Assembly: GCF_003602095.1 (NCBI RefSeq)
Contig: NZ_RAHH01000041.1
Location: forward strand, 1-37,499
Source: Rahnella woolbedingensis
GTDB lineage: Bacteria; Pseudomonadota; Gammaproteobacteria; Enterobacterales; Enterobacteriaceae
Reading direction: 5' to 3'
DNA length: 37,499 bases
The notes beneath the pieces were generated by a model that was not told the DNA's origin, ran no database searches, and was given only the letters and a program-made list of their open reading frames with translations. The translations under genes and the position numbers were made by a program. This document shows positions 28,501-35,270 of this stretch, piece by piece; position 1 is the first letter of the stretch, and the number at the start of each line of letters is the position of its first letter.

Positions 28501-29145
28501 GGTTATACCTCCGACACCGCGTTCTATCTCGGTGGTTACGCGACCTGGACGGCGGACAACGGTTTCTACGTCGATAACGTCTTGCAGTACGGTAATCACA
28601 GTATCGATCTCACCATGCCAGGCAGCCACGACTCCCTCAGCCCGGACGGCAATACTTATATTGCTTCCGTCGAAGTGGGTAAACCGTTCCAGTTCGGTGA
28701 CAGCAGCTGGGCGCTGGAACCTCAGGCGCAACTTATCTGGCAGCACAGTGATTTCGACAGCGTGATTATTCCGGGTGATGCGAAAACTCGTGCCTCGGTC
28801 AGCGCGGATGATGCGGTGATTGGCCGTCTCGGGGTGCGTCTGACCACGCAATATGACACCGAACACGGCACCGTGAAGCCTTACGTGCGGGTTAACTTGT
28901 GGCAGGAACTGTCAGATGGCAGCGACACCACCACCTACGTGAATACCAGTAACAACGCCGGTGAAACCTCGCTGACGTCCGATCAGCGTTACAGCAGCAC
29001 CGAAGTGGCGCTGGGTGCGACCTGGGCGGCAACCAGTGAAGTGCAGGCGTATACCGAAGTGGGTAAAAGCTACCAGAACGGCGGCTCGAAAAGTCAGATT
29101 TCTAATGACGTGAGCGGCACGGTGGGTATCAAAATCCGCTTCTGA
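19513..29145 (+). CDS. Giant type Va autotransporter adhesin
   Basis: This is a 3,210-residue surface protein secreted through its own outer-membrane barrel. The start (MNKIYRLVW..., then WVAAPE) is the extended signal peptide region of large autotransporters; a Sec signal core follows and cleavage is likely after AGPAFA at residue 50. The passenger is a Gly/Asn/Thr-rich beta-helix in which I noticed no cysteine. From about 540 to 1,440 it is made of short repeats around the words NNGTI and NVTNTG; from about 1,500 it has seven PATR-type units (TLTLSGDNTYTGATDV and similar, near 1507, 1580, 1925, 2220, 2530, 2620 and 2685). A junction segment FDGLASMARQADLAVLGTL lies at about 2889, then the barrel (2923-3210), ending in F as expected. 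Target unknown; adhesion or biofilm is the family role. It has its own terminator. Confidence 0.93.
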   Translation: MNKIYRLVWSEIRSAWVAAPETTKGHRKGSGRTKLAASLALALTAGPAFADDVNWADVYPTYNFPVLANYDVLRETGFAFTIDGDTGTATHYADGTTLNILGPIPTITAGTNGTATPLLVRNGLADSTGTGADPGRITMIQATDSNNVVTPITSANIDTFSYSTNEATPQQNQELNVVVPGLDGSYAVIKVYDSSTFSAPGTSLVGDLPLNVYDANSFHIYNNFGIASVAAVGGTANINVGADTNGTTPISAAANTIDLLAKNSTLAKADGSGTAASAVNWQSDNYVHFAPAAVISGDLQKETAVSSQYNDSITLPNYVLVGGQVVQAGSRTFTINSAADIATVNNFLLGTSRENSQVQLWLTGGVTLPPENGGAVIDSPVIAQNTYNAIIQSLLSAEQQNRVDLTYHVWDDMLAHNNNATLGTGSLNVIYATGANATGTVTSTGSLAVDGATAVMRGDNGAVLTNDGNINIWRSSGSSPAGVGMMATDATATNNGTINAGLFLEKDGTNQNVSNQGTIAMQGLGASQLFNLGFINVALTDGTTDGATGIQAQGTTAATNSGTVAVTGNTHNTDGRASGYGADISGAATFTNTAGGNIYVGTTPITATTPAAPTSMIGGAVQSAAIRTSSTGAVTNNGTITLGAQTRNAVGILVNGGTGAVLNTGTINVLGVLGVNGAAAQNYGLSAIDTSNVTNTGAIRVFGDNNVAINLLARTAAASVNSTIDGAITVGAAGDSGGSDNNPFTYRNYAVYAEGLNGFQATADVDSSINLLSAGAIGAHARGSATINVGANAVLNFGNTNQIGYYAYGEAAKINLGSAIIDDNGQAGSILFAIDHGAQFDGSSGGAGPYVLTVTGTGSTGVFANGLDTGADGQPGGGDDSLTTLDTGSATIHVGGEDAVGVKITGGATGTINNGGILLEHNDATAVVVDGRNYAIDGTKGAGADALATNVLSKADIGTTASQSGIIGYDVSWKGKVDIESDGISLAGNNNIGIYLHDGGIANNNAPINVNGTNNIGVYIQDQGTLTNLRDITVTGAAGSNNVGVKVQGAGAQVTQLGNVTANGGLAAVQLVNDGASLAISGTNNHITASNGADGILMDLGSASLTASNTQIDISGSGAGINNKADTSNINLTDVTINAADGPAIRTAVTFDAEGTGNQLNVSGNGAGFAFEKEDGTNTTGNLTIGTGYTIDVTGANGNGILAKTDGSVTSGANITMGATGGAAISAVDSSAVTNNGNIQTSSNTNTSILATNAGAFTNNGTINATGGINPLALIRINGTAANRTIINNGSITDASQNSVVIDASGTANNTVTNQGTLSAASNTATALLTGSGSDNVTLSGTQATTGLINLGSGTDTFTWDSGTLDGAVDFTGADGNDRANIGDVDLTSTRHILSEGGSNSTLTFTNTHALTDPALIGSLTADDVATATNIGTGWSTLAVTGTSADVRVVDNLQLSGTPLIQVTGGGTLRSGDNVTDPQFASIRNYNVSTDGADSLLVFDGLSATQTYSGIISGTGGLERAGGGTTILTGENTYTGNTLIDNGGTLQLGDGGAPGALSAQTNITDNGVLNINQSDTVNLGGAISGTGAFYQTGSGTTRLSGANTYQGVTLVNGGTLLVNGDQRDASGDTTVASGATLGGTGTIGGNVTFGANTTLTPGDGGAGTLNINGNLVLSPTTNSKYELGAVTVAGGPLNDFVNVGQNLTLDGQLNVTLSAGGIFAPGLYRLYSYGGTLTNNVLDVVTLPTNNQSTYGVQTSIPGQVNLVLSAPTPASTLQFWDGDLIGSNHGDGTSGNNEVDGGTGVWESRELDDTNNWTTATGFGNDPWSQASFAIFQGASGTVTISNAFNPVVTAGMQFDSDGYVLKGDPLSIVRTADLLPSQNYLAEGETAADAYFVIRVGAGDDGADITTTIDANLIPASGSTDRLKLLKFDPGRLILTGVNGYTGGTEIYGGVLNVSSDQNLGLAGTSVLINNNSVLQAGADFTTDRPIFLSEMGGGQFDLYGHTFTPAGVIGGLGPLTVFDSASAGNSTLVLNRVNTYQGSTTVTGNNGASVVAVDANTTGVFGTPNSAITVNQQGTVNFNNDASAENHTFTLDSGILTFNDTASAANSVTTATNGAFVQLGDNASGGNGQFTLASGTQMDLTGQADGGSSTINNSGIVGFAGQASAAGSTIANNAGGVVNIADATGSTSVGSLSGAGNVVLGAAQLIEGALNLNDAISGIISGVNGSLAKTGTGTLTLSGDNTYTGATDVQQGVLLVNGNQQAATGAVSVASGSTLGGNGTLGGNVTVADNGHLAAGADLNSVGVLTTGGLTLNENSQVDFQFGQSFTAGGSLNDLINVNGDLNLNGKLNITQTPGGTFDVGIYRVFNYTGALTDNTLDIGNAPAAADDMYVQTSIANQVNLVNRTGVILRFWDGAEMANKNDSQINGGDGIWQNSSGNDNWTTDVTTPDGRFNAPFSDNSFAIFGGEKGNVTVDNSLGAVMISGAQFATDGYVINNGVITTNTADTQIRVGDGTIEGANYVATINSQIAGSGGINKTDAGTLVLNGANTYSGGTVISAGTLQVSADNNFGQSGTGLAFNGGTLRYGSAFDTSRAVTLQTGGGTVDTHGNNVSLNGLLNGNGALTKTGDGTLTLTADNTYTGDTTISKGNLQLGNGGETGSIIGNIADNAVLQINRSNLLTLPGNISGTGQVWQQGSGTTVLAGSNTYSGITLVQSGTLLANGTNTLSANSTHIVSAGALLDTGGNSQTVGSVVNQGTINLRGGDVGSTLTVNGDYVGMNGVMKIAAQQHSPGVADRLVINGGTATGVTRLDIDVSQLGEQTTGDGITVVEAQNGATTTAQTTKDAFTLGADHLDAGAFQYRLFAANAQGAGEDWFLRASYRPEVPVFDGLASMARQADLAVLGTLHQRVGDEKPYDAATPEDQEGRFWARYIAQSTHQSLNDATSTQSDSRMNGMQAGVDLYQDQSWRAGVYTTVLDIDTNYQGANSGGYGPAGYTSDTAFYLGGYATWTADNGFYVDNVLQYGNHSIDLTMPGSHDSLSPDGNTYIASVEVGKPFQFGDSSWALEPQAQLIWQHSDFDSVIIPGDAKTRASVSADDAVIGRLGVRLTTQYDTEHGTVKPYVRVNLWQELSDGSDTTTYVNTSNNAGETSLTSDQRYSSTEVALGATWAATSEVQAYTEVGKSYQNGGSKSQISNDVSGTVGIKIRF
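24031..27690 (+). repeat. Duplicated module in the autotransporter passenger
   Basis: Two long segments align at the protein level with an offset of about 640 residues. Segment A runs from LLVNGDQRDASGDTTVASG near 24360, through LNDFVNVGQNLTLDGQLNVT, to FWDGDL near 24840 and NNWTT. Segment B runs from LLVNGNQQAATGAVSVASG near 26280, through LNDLINVNGDLNLNGKLNIT, to FWDGAE near 26755 and DNWTT. The DNA has diverged, so the duplication is old. PATR units flank both segments. Confidence 0.8.
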
Positions 29146-29231
29146 TATCCGAACCAAAAGGGCAGGGACGCCCGGTTTTACCGCATTGGTTTGATAACTG
29201 AACCGCAGGATTGCCGGAAAGCAGCCATAAA

Positions 29232-29265
29232 AAAAACCCGTGAATTCACGGGTTTTTCTTTTTTT
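29232..29265. terminator. Bidirectional terminator after the autotransporter gene
   Basis: AAAAACCCGTGAA and TTCACGGGTTTTT form a perfect 26-bp palindrome (29232-29257), then more T on the plus strand and A on the other. It can serve the autotransporter (+) and the DUF1471 gene (-). Confidence 0.92.
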
Positions 29266-29292
29266 ATTCAGCGCGGGCGCTAAACGTCAGAC

Positions 29293-29571
29293 TCATTTTT
29301 TCTTATAAACGTCAGCAGTACCGTGGATTTTGTTATTGGTGTTGCCTGATGTTAATACGAAGACGTCGCCGCCTTTCTTGTCAGCCTGCTTGGACAAGTC
29401 TTCAATCGCGCCAGACTGAGAGGTTTTATTCGAGGTGCTGATTGTGCCGATTTTGGTGTACTGAGCTTCAACTTTTTTGAACTCGGTTTTTTTCATCATT
29501 TCAGCAGAGAACGCGCTGGAAGAGATCAGACCTGCAAGAGCTACTGCCAGTACTACGCTAATTTTTTTCAT
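29293..29571 (-). CDS. DUF1471 (YhcN/BhsA/McbA-like) periplasmic stress protein
   Basis: This is a small exported protein of 92 residues. The signal peptide is at 1-22 ([20 protein letters not shown], then FSA), and the rest is one YdgH/BhsA/McbA domain: [20 protein letters not shown], then [19 protein letters not shown]. Relatives affect biofilm and survival of acid, peroxide and metal stress in E. coli. The ATG at 29571 is preferred over an in-frame ATG nine codons upstream because GAGG lies five bases before it and the signal peptide then starts normally. It seems monocistronic and is divergent from the DedA gene. Confidence 0.9.
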   Translation of the reverse strand: MKKISVVLAVALAGLISSSAFSAEMMKKTEFKKVEAQYTKIGTISTSNKTSQSGAIEDLSKQADKKGGDVFVLTSGNTNNKIHGTADVYKKK

Positions 29572-29784
29572 ATATGCCTCAAATATCAGAATGCCCATAA
29601 AGGGAAGAAACTGCGCTTGCCTTAAGCGAATTTATAATTACCCTGTTAGCGATAAACCCTGTCGTGAAACAACGATTTATCACTCACGATAAGTAATAGC
29701 CAATAAAGTTAATAATTTCAAGGCTGAAACAAAAATTTGAGCGCCAGGTTCGCTTTTTAGCTGTTTATCCTGCCTGAGGAACAT

Positions 29785-30354
29785 ATGTTTTCACTCGAAT
29801 CACTGGATGCACTCATCAGAGCGCACGGATTACTGATCATGACGCCGCTGGCCATACTGGAAGGGCCGGTGGTGACGGTCATTGCCGGTTATTTTGCGCG
29901 TCTTGAGTATTTCAGCCTGACGGCGATTTTTGCCGTGGTTATCGGCGGGGAAGTCTTTGGAGATCTGCTTTTTTACTCGCTGGGACGCTGGGTTATCAGA
30001 GCAGACGGACAACCGCCGGGCTGGCTGGCGCGCCTCGGGCTGACGCAGGAACGGCTGGAAAAAGTGGTGCGGAGTTTTGACCGCAAAGGCGGGCGCATGC
30101 TGGTGCTGGGTAAACTGACCCATTCCGCAGGCGCGCTGGTGCTGACCGCCGCCGGTATGGCGCGAATGCCGCTGGTGCCTTTTCTGTTCTATAACATTGT
30201 GGCGGCTATTCCCAAAACTCTGTTTCTGCTGGGAGCGGGCTGGATGTTCGGCGATATCATCGCACAGGTGAACGACTGGCTTGCCTACGCCTCCCTCGGT
30301 TTGTTTATCCTTCTGGCCGTGCTGGGTGTTATCTGGCTTAAGTCTAAGCAATGA
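29785..30354 (+). CDS. DedA-family (VTT domain) membrane protein
   Basis: This is an inner-membrane protein of 189 residues with four to five hydrophobic segments. The family includes undecaprenyl-phosphate and lipid flippases needed for envelope homeostasis and membrane potential. The core runs from GPVVTVIAGYFARLEYFSL (about 28) through GGEVFGDLLFYSLGRW (about 54) to GKLTHSAGALVLTAAGMARM (about 112), where the usual R/G-rich DedA motif reads GRW and the acidic pair is E56 and D59. It is somewhat shorter than E. coli YqjA or YghB (about 220). It stands alone between the DUF1471 gene and the efe operon; I see no clear terminator after it. Confidence 0.88.
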   Translation: MFSLESLDALIRAHGLLIMTPLAILEGPVVTVIAGYFARLEYFSLTAIFAVVIGGEVFGDLLFYSLGRWVIRADGQPPGWLARLGLTQERLEKVVRSFDRKGGRMLVLGKLTHSAGALVLTAAGMARMPLVPFLFYNIVAAIPKTLFLLGAGWMFGDIIAQVNDWLAYASLGLFILLAVLGVIWLKSKQ

Positions 30355-30547
30355 TCACCGTAAGAGGTATTGCCCGCCGCTGTGAGCCCTTGCATATTGA
30401 AAAGGGGGCTGACCGTAAGGAGAGGGACGGAATTGCACGCTTTTTCATCTGGTTACAAAAAACACACTTTTTAGTACAAAATCTCATTTCTCACGCAATC
30501 TGTTGCAAATCCTCATACTCAAATTCTTTCCAGTCAGTGACTCAACT

Positions 30548-30566
30548 GATATCAATTATCATTAAT
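30548..30566 (+). promoter_or_regulatory. Fur box upstream of efeUOB
   Basis: GATATCAATTATCATTAAT matches 13 of 19 positions of the Fur consensus GATAATGATAATCATTATC, and a further GATAAT follows at 30572. It lies about 35-50 bp before the proposed efeU start, so iron-bound Fur would block the promoter. The rest of the 246-bp gap after the DedA gene holds nothing else I recognise. Confidence 0.75.
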
Positions 30567-30600
30567 AATTTGATAATGCTTCTTGTTGCTGGAGTCACTT

Positions 30601-32229
30601 TTGTTAGCCACCTTTATTATTGGTCTGCGTGAGGGCCTGGAAGCCGCGCTGATCGTCGGCATTATTGCGGCCTTTTTACGTAACAACAGCAAAAGTCTTT
30701 TTGCGATGTGGGTGGGTGTCGTGCTGGCGCTGGTGCTCTCAGTAATTGTCGGCATTGCGCTGGAAATGACAGAGTGTGCCTTGCCGCAGGCCAGTCAGGA
30801 AGGGATGGAATCGGTCATCGGCGCGGTGGCGGTGTTCTTTGTGACCGGCATGATTATGTGGATGAACACCCACGCTCACAACATGAAAAAGGAGCTGGAA
30901 ACCGACGCCGCCGAGGCAATCAGCCAGTCCAGTGCCTGGGCACTGGCCAGCATGGCGTTTCTGGCGGTGCTGAAAGAGGGCTTTGAAACCAGCGTGTTCC
31001 TGCTGGCGACCTTTTCGGTGGCGCAGTCCGCGATGTGGGCCGCGGTCGGGGCGGTCATCGGCCTTATCGTGGCGGTGATTATCGGTTGCGGCATCTATTT
31101 TGGCGGCATCCGCATCAATTTATCGCGCTTCTTCCGCTTTACCGGTCTGTTCCTGATCCTGGTGGCGGGCGGACTTATCATCACTTCACTGCAAACCGCA
31201 CATGAGGCGGGCTGGCTGAATATCGGTCAGCAGCGTATCGCCGATCTTTCATGGCTGGTTCCGCCGGGTACCATCCGCTCGGCGCTGATCACCGGCGTGC
31301 TGGGCATCCCGCCTGATCCGAATCAGATCCAGACCGTGGCGTGGCTGCTGTATATCGGTATTGTTTCGGTGATGGTTTACTGGCCTGCGCACCGCCGTCC
31401 GGCACCGGTAAAAGCGGCGCGTCTGTCACTGGCTTTCGCCGGTGTGATGGCGCTTGCCGCACTGGCACTGTTTCTGTTTTATCCCCCGTTTACCCTGCAA
31501 TTGCCGGGCAACGCGCCGCTGGTCAGCAGCGCGGAGCAAACGCCTGCCGGTCAGGTTCAGCTTCTCGTGACCGCCGGGAACGGCTATCGGCTCAGTGTGC
31601 AATCCGCCGCTGGCAAGATAACGCAGATAACGCTTCCGGCCGATGCCGCTATCCCCGGCGAACGGGCGGGTCTGCCAACACGCGAATGGAATATCAAAAA
31701 ATCTGTGACACCCGCCCAGGCACCGGACGTGGTGACGCTGGATCAGGTGGTGGCGCTTTACGGTAACCGTATCCCCATTGGCCTGAATCCGGCCATGCAT
31801 CCGGGGCCGTATCAGGCGCAGTGGACGGTGCATTGCAGCGTTCAGGCTTCTGCCGCCGGTGACGCTTTACTCGACGCCAGCGGGCACGCCGAAGAAGTCA
31901 TCACGCTTTCCGGCAGCGGCCTGCAATCATCGCGCACGGTGACAGTCCGCACGCCGACTGATGAGGTTTCTGCCTGCAACTGGCAGGTGAGCAGTGCCTG
32001 GCAGCAGCGCGTGTCAGACGCCCTGCAACAGCATGAGATTTATCAGGACAACTATCGTTTCTGGGCTTATATGCTGCCTGCTTTGCTGGCGGCACTGGCC
32101 CTGATTTTTGCTGTATCTGCACTGCGGGTTTTACTGAAATTCCGTAACGAACGGTCATCTGTCATCAGGGAATATGACCTGTCTTTCGGTTCCCAATCAC
32201 ACACCCATTTGCCAAAAAATAAAGGATAA
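30601..32229 (+). CDS. efeU: Iron permease EfeU (FTR1 family) with long C-terminal domain
   Basis: This is the inner-membrane channel of the EfeUOB iron uptake system, related to yeast Ftr1p. Seven helices fill about residues 1-270. The iron-binding REXXE signature is REGLE at 10-14; the second copy reads KEGFE at 125-129, with Lys for Arg. After that comes a region of about 240 residues, probably periplasmic, with a final helix near 495-520 (MLPALLAALALIFAVSAL), which the about 276-residue E. coli EfeU lacks. I chose TTG at 30601, with GGAG at 30591-30594 six bases upstream; a TTG at 30583 would add six residues but has no ribosome site. The gene is intact, unlike the frameshifted copy of E. 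coli K-12. efeO follows after 7 bp. Confidence 0.9.
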   Translation: MLATFIIGLREGLEAALIVGIIAAFLRNNSKSLFAMWVGVVLALVLSVIVGIALEMTECALPQASQEGMESVIGAVAVFFVTGMIMWMNTHAHNMKKELETDAAEAISQSSAWALASMAFLAVLKEGFETSVFLLATFSVAQSAMWAAVGAVIGLIVAVIIGCGIYFGGIRINLSRFFRFTGLFLILVAGGLIITSLQTAHEAGWLNIGQQRIADLSWLVPPGTIRSALITGVLGIPPDPNQIQTVAWLLYIGIVSVMVYWPAHRRPAPVKAARLSLAFAGVMALAALALFLFYPPFTLQLPGNAPLVSSAEQTPAGQVQLLVTAGNGYRLSVQSAAGKITQITLPADAAIPGERAGLPTREWNIKKSVTPAQAPDVVTLDQVVALYGNRIPIGLNPAMHPGPYQAQWTVHCSVQASAAGDALLDASGHAEEVITLSGSGLQSSRTVTVRTPTDEVSACNWQVSSAWQQRVSDALQQHEIYQDNYRFWAYMLPALLAALALIFAVSALRVLLKFRNERSSVIREYDLSFGSQSHTHLPKNKG

Positions 32230-32236
32230 GAAATTC

Positions 32237-33460
32237 ATGCGTACGAAGAATTTTAAGAAAAAAGAATCGCTGATGACCGCTGCGGGCCTGACCGCATTGC
32301 TGATATTTTCGCTGGATGCACCCGCCAGTGCCGCTCAGGCACCGGTAAAAGAGGGCGTATCGCAGGTGAATATCACCATGACCGGTGACAAGGGCGGCAG
32401 TTGTGTGGTGGCGAGCAATTCGGCAAAAGCCGGTCCGGTAACGTTTAACGTGGTCAATAAAACCGCGACGGCAATTACCGAACTGGAGCTGCTGAGCAAC
32501 AACCGTATTCTTGGCGAAAAAGAGAATCTGGCTCCGGGGCTTCCGGCGGTTAAATTCACCCTGACGCTGGATGGCGGCAAATATCAGATTTACTGCCCGG
32601 GCGCAGAACATGAGATGACTGACTTTACCGTGACCGGTAAAAGTGCCGCACAACCGGCGGGCAGCACAGCCACTATTCTGGCGCAGGGCACCAAAGATTA
32701 CGCCACCTACGTCAATGGTGTGGTCGATGCGATGGTCGTCGCGGTTAACCGTCTGAAAGCAGATATCGATGCCGGTGACCTGGCGACGGCCAAAGCGGAT
32801 TACGCCAAAGCGCGTCCGTTCTACGAGCGTATCGAATCTGACGTTGACGGTTTTGTACTGCCGGGCTTCAAGGCGACCGATAATTCCGGCAACCTTGATT
32901 ACCTGATCGACATGCGTGCTTCAAATCTGGATCCGAAAGCGGGCTGGCACGGCTTCCACGCCATCGAGCGTGACCTGTTCGGTCAGGGCAAAATCACGCC
33001 TGAAACCAAACAGCTGGCGGCTGAATTGCAGAGAAATGTCGCGCAGCTCGATACGCTGACCAAAGCCCTGACCTACAAACCGGAAGATTTAGCCAACGGT
33101 GCCGCAGATCTGCTGGAAGAAGTCCAGAACACCAAAATCAACGGCGAAGAAGAAGCCTTCAGTCACTTTGATCTGGTCGATTTTGCCGGTAACGTCGAAG
33201 GCGCCCAGCAGGCGTTTGCTTTCCTGCAACCGGGCCTGGAAAAAATCGATCCGGCGCTCACCAGGCAGGTGGCCGCGCAATTCGCTGCTGTCCATACGTT
33301 GTTGGAAACCTACCGTGATGCCAGCGTCCCTGGCGGATACAAATATTACACCGCTGAACTCAAAGCTTCTGATGCCGCGAAGCTGAGCCGTTCTATTCAG
33401 GCGTTGCAGGAACCTCTGTCTAAAATCGGTGAGAAAGTAGCGGCAAATAAAGGAGCCTGA
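32237..33460 (+). CDS. efeO: Periplasmic iron-uptake protein EfeO (cupredoxin plus imelysin-like M75 domain)
   Basis: This is the second component of the Efe system; it binds iron in the periplasm and passes it to EfeU. Signal peptide at about 1-33 (LTALLIFSLDAPASA). Residues about 36-135 are a cupredoxin domain with candidate metal ligands Cys56, Cys120, His125 and Met127 (YCPGAEHEM). Residues 150-400 are the M75/imelysin domain with the HXXE motif HAIE at 241-244, preceded by His238. The 407 residues are slightly above E. coli EfeO (about 375). The start is ATG at 32237 with AAGGA at 32222-32226; longer in-frame extensions upstream overlap efeU and would bury the signal peptide. efeB follows after 3 bp. 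Confidence 0.93.
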   Translation: MRTKNFKKKESLMTAAGLTALLIFSLDAPASAAQAPVKEGVSQVNITMTGDKGGSCVVASNSAKAGPVTFNVVNKTATAITELELLSNNRILGEKENLAPGLPAVKFTLTLDGGKYQIYCPGAEHEMTDFTVTGKSAAQPAGSTATILAQGTKDYATYVNGVVDAMVVAVNRLKADIDAGDLATAKADYAKARPFYERIESDVDGFVLPGFKATDNSGNLDYLIDMRASNLDPKAGWHGFHAIERDLFGQGKITPETKQLAAELQRNVAQLDTLTKALTYKPEDLANGAADLLEEVQNTKINGEEEAFSHFDLVDFAGNVEGAQQAFAFLQPGLEKIDPALTRQVAAQFAAVHTLLETYRDASVPGGYKYYTAELKASDAAKLSRSIQALQEPLSKIGEKVAANKGA

Positions 33461-33463
33461 TGA

Positions 33464-34738
33464 ATGAGTGAACAACGCGAACCGGCCAGGGAGGCCGGTA
33501 AGTTCTCCCGCCGTGATTTACTCAAGGGGGCTGTAGCCGGTGCCAGCGGACTGGCGATCCCAACAGTCGCCCACGCGCACGGTCAGGCGGTGGCAGCACA
33601 CGACCCTGATGACAGAATCGATCTGTCGCGCCAGTATCCGTTCTACGGTAACGGCGGGCAGGTGGGTGTCACCACGCCGCCACAGCGGCATATCATGTAC
33701 ATGACCTTTGATCTGACCACTGCCAGCCGTCAGGATTTGCAGGTCTTGTTGGCACGCTGGTCATCGGCGATTGCGCAGTTAATGAAAGGCGGCATTATCG
33801 GTCAGGTGGAACCGGCGCGTGACAGCGGCGTGGGCATGGATACCGGCGAGGCGATGGATCTCGGTCCGGCGTCACTGACCGTTACCGTCGGACTGGGTCC
33901 GCGCGTCTTCACCGACACCTTCGGGCTGGCAAAACAAAAACCGCAGCTGATGCGCGAGCTGATGCAATTGCCGAGTGACGATATGCAGCCGGAACTGACC
34001 GGCGGCGATCTCTCGTTGCAGGCCTGTGCCGACGATCCACAAGTGGCTTATCACGCCATCCGCGATTTAGCGCGTATCGCCAAAAGCACCGGCGCGGCGG
34101 CGACCCGCTGGACGGTGATGGGCTTTGGCCGCGCGTCAGCCGGTAAAGGGCAATCCACGCCGCGTAACCTGTTCGGCTTTAAAGACGGCACCCGCAACAT
34201 CACCGAGAAAGCAGATTTCGACAAATATGTCTGGATCAAAGATGGTGGTCCGGCCTGGCAACAGCAGGGCAGTTATCAGGTGGTGCGGAAAATCAAAATT
34301 CACATTGAAAGCTGGGATACTGACCGGGTCAGCGACCAGAATAACGTTTTCGGACGCCATAAGGTTTCCGGTGCGCCACTGACCGGCACCAGAGAGTTTG
34401 ATACTCCGGAATTCACCAAAAAAGACGCCGATGGCAATCTGGTGATCCCGGCGACCGCGCATATCAGTCTGGCGGCACACGAGAACAACGCGGGGATTAA
34501 AATCCTGCGCCGTTCTTATAATTACACCGACGGCCTGAACAATATGGCGCAGCTCGACGCCGGACTGCTGTTTATCAGCTACCAGAAAGATCCGGCGCAG
34601 TTTGAAGCCTTGCAGACGAAACTCGGCGCATCCGACGCGCTGAACGAATACATCTCGCACATCGGTTCCGGAATGTTCTTCGTGCCACCAGCTCCAAAAG
34701 AAGGTTCGTATATCGGGGCGGAGATGTTTGAGGTTTAA
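33464..34738 (+). CDS. efeB: Deferrochelatase/peroxidase EfeB (Dyp-type, Tat-exported)
   Basis: This is the third component of EfeUOB: a haem peroxidase of the dye-decolorising type, exported folded by the Tat system. The twin-arginine signal is FSRRDLLKG (Arg16-Arg17), with a cut likely after VAHA near residue 38. The distal motif GFKDG is at 238-242 with Asp241; the proximal haem ligand should be His333 (AHISLA), and the distal arginine is at 349-350. The length, 424 residues, fits the family. It has been proposed to oxidise ferrous iron or to release iron from haem; both remain debated. AGGAG at 33451-33455, inside the end of efeO, is its ribosome site. Confidence 0.95.
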   Translation: MSEQREPAREAGKFSRRDLLKGAVAGASGLAIPTVAHAHGQAVAAHDPDDRIDLSRQYPFYGNGGQVGVTTPPQRHIMYMTFDLTTASRQDLQVLLARWSSAIAQLMKGGIIGQVEPARDSGVGMDTGEAMDLGPASLTVTVGLGPRVFTDTFGLAKQKPQLMRELMQLPSDDMQPELTGGDLSLQACADDPQVAYHAIRDLARIAKSTGAAATRWTVMGFGRASAGKGQSTPRNLFGFKDGTRNITEKADFDKYVWIKDGGPAWQQQGSYQVVRKIKIHIESWDTDRVSDQNNVFGRHKVSGAPLTGTREFDTPEFTKKDADGNLVIPATAHISLAAHENNAGIKILRRSYNYTDGLNNMAQLDAGLLFISYQKDPAQFEALQTKLGASDALNEYISHIGSGMFFVPPAPKEGSYIGAEMFEV

Positions 34739-34766
34739 AGCTCATACTCACCATAGAAAAACAAAG

Positions 34767-34784
34767 ACCCCGTGACAGCGGGGT
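34767..34784 (+). terminator. Weak hairpin after efeB
   Basis: ACCCCG (34767-34772) pairs with CGGGGT (34779-34784) around TGACAG. The following tract is TTGAATT, so it would be a poor Rho-independent terminator. Confidence 0.5.
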
Positions 34785-35230
34785 TGAATTCAAATTATGT
34801 CTATCCCCCTTTGTGCCGCAGTACAGCTAATCCCCACCACGAATAATGAACGGAGTTTTCGGTGAATTTTCCGCTTCAGACAGATAAATTGGCAAACATT
34901 GATGAGTGCCCATGAGACAGACTCAGGCCATGGTTCGAATTGCCTGATCGCCACAAATGCCTGCTCAGTTCCAGAAACGGACATCACGCGCAGGCATACT
35001 GCAACTGAACCGAAGTTGATCCAGTTGAATGCGAGTGCGGCATTTTTTTTGAGAAACATAAAGCCTCATCCCGGCCTGTTTATGGTCCGAAATTCTCAAT
35101 GCTTACGTATCCATTTTTCTTATATAAAGTTCCCATTTGGGCGCAGAGTTGAAGCCTGCCACTTGCGTTTCATGTCAGTGTCATGTTGCTGTCAGGTTCT
35201 GATCGTGGTGCGGTGGGCAGGCTCCGGTAA
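34785..35230. other. Non-coding or decayed stretch
   Basis: Frames of 89 (-) and 114 (+) codons exist here, but neither has a recognisable domain, a good ribosome site or protein-like composition; they are rich in Cys, Trp and Arg in the manner of random translation. The base composition is less GC-rich than the efe genes. A run of T (35044-35051) is the only other feature I see. It may be remnant DNA from an older insertion. Confidence 0.5.
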
Positions 35231-35270
35231 CATTGTCCACTGACAACCCATTACACGGAGATAGACAATG
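35231..35270 (+). promoter_or_regulatory. Dyad sites before the XRE-type gene
   Basis: TTGTC (35233-35237), 4 bp, GACAA (35242-35246) form a symmetric site. CATTGTC (35231-35237) also pairs with GACAATG (35264-35270), which contains the start codon, and encloses the GGAG ribosome site. The sites could be an operator for self-repression or an RNA hairpin that hides the start. Confidence 0.45.

Noticed and set aside
27820..28866. 348-codon frame antisense to the autotransporter
   Set aside because: Long antisense frames are common opposite GC-rich repetitive genes; it has no domain and no ribosome site.
34899..35243. 114-codon plus-strand frame after efeB
   Set aside because: No recognisable domain, random-looking composition, no good ribosome site, and it overlaps an opposite frame of equal quality.
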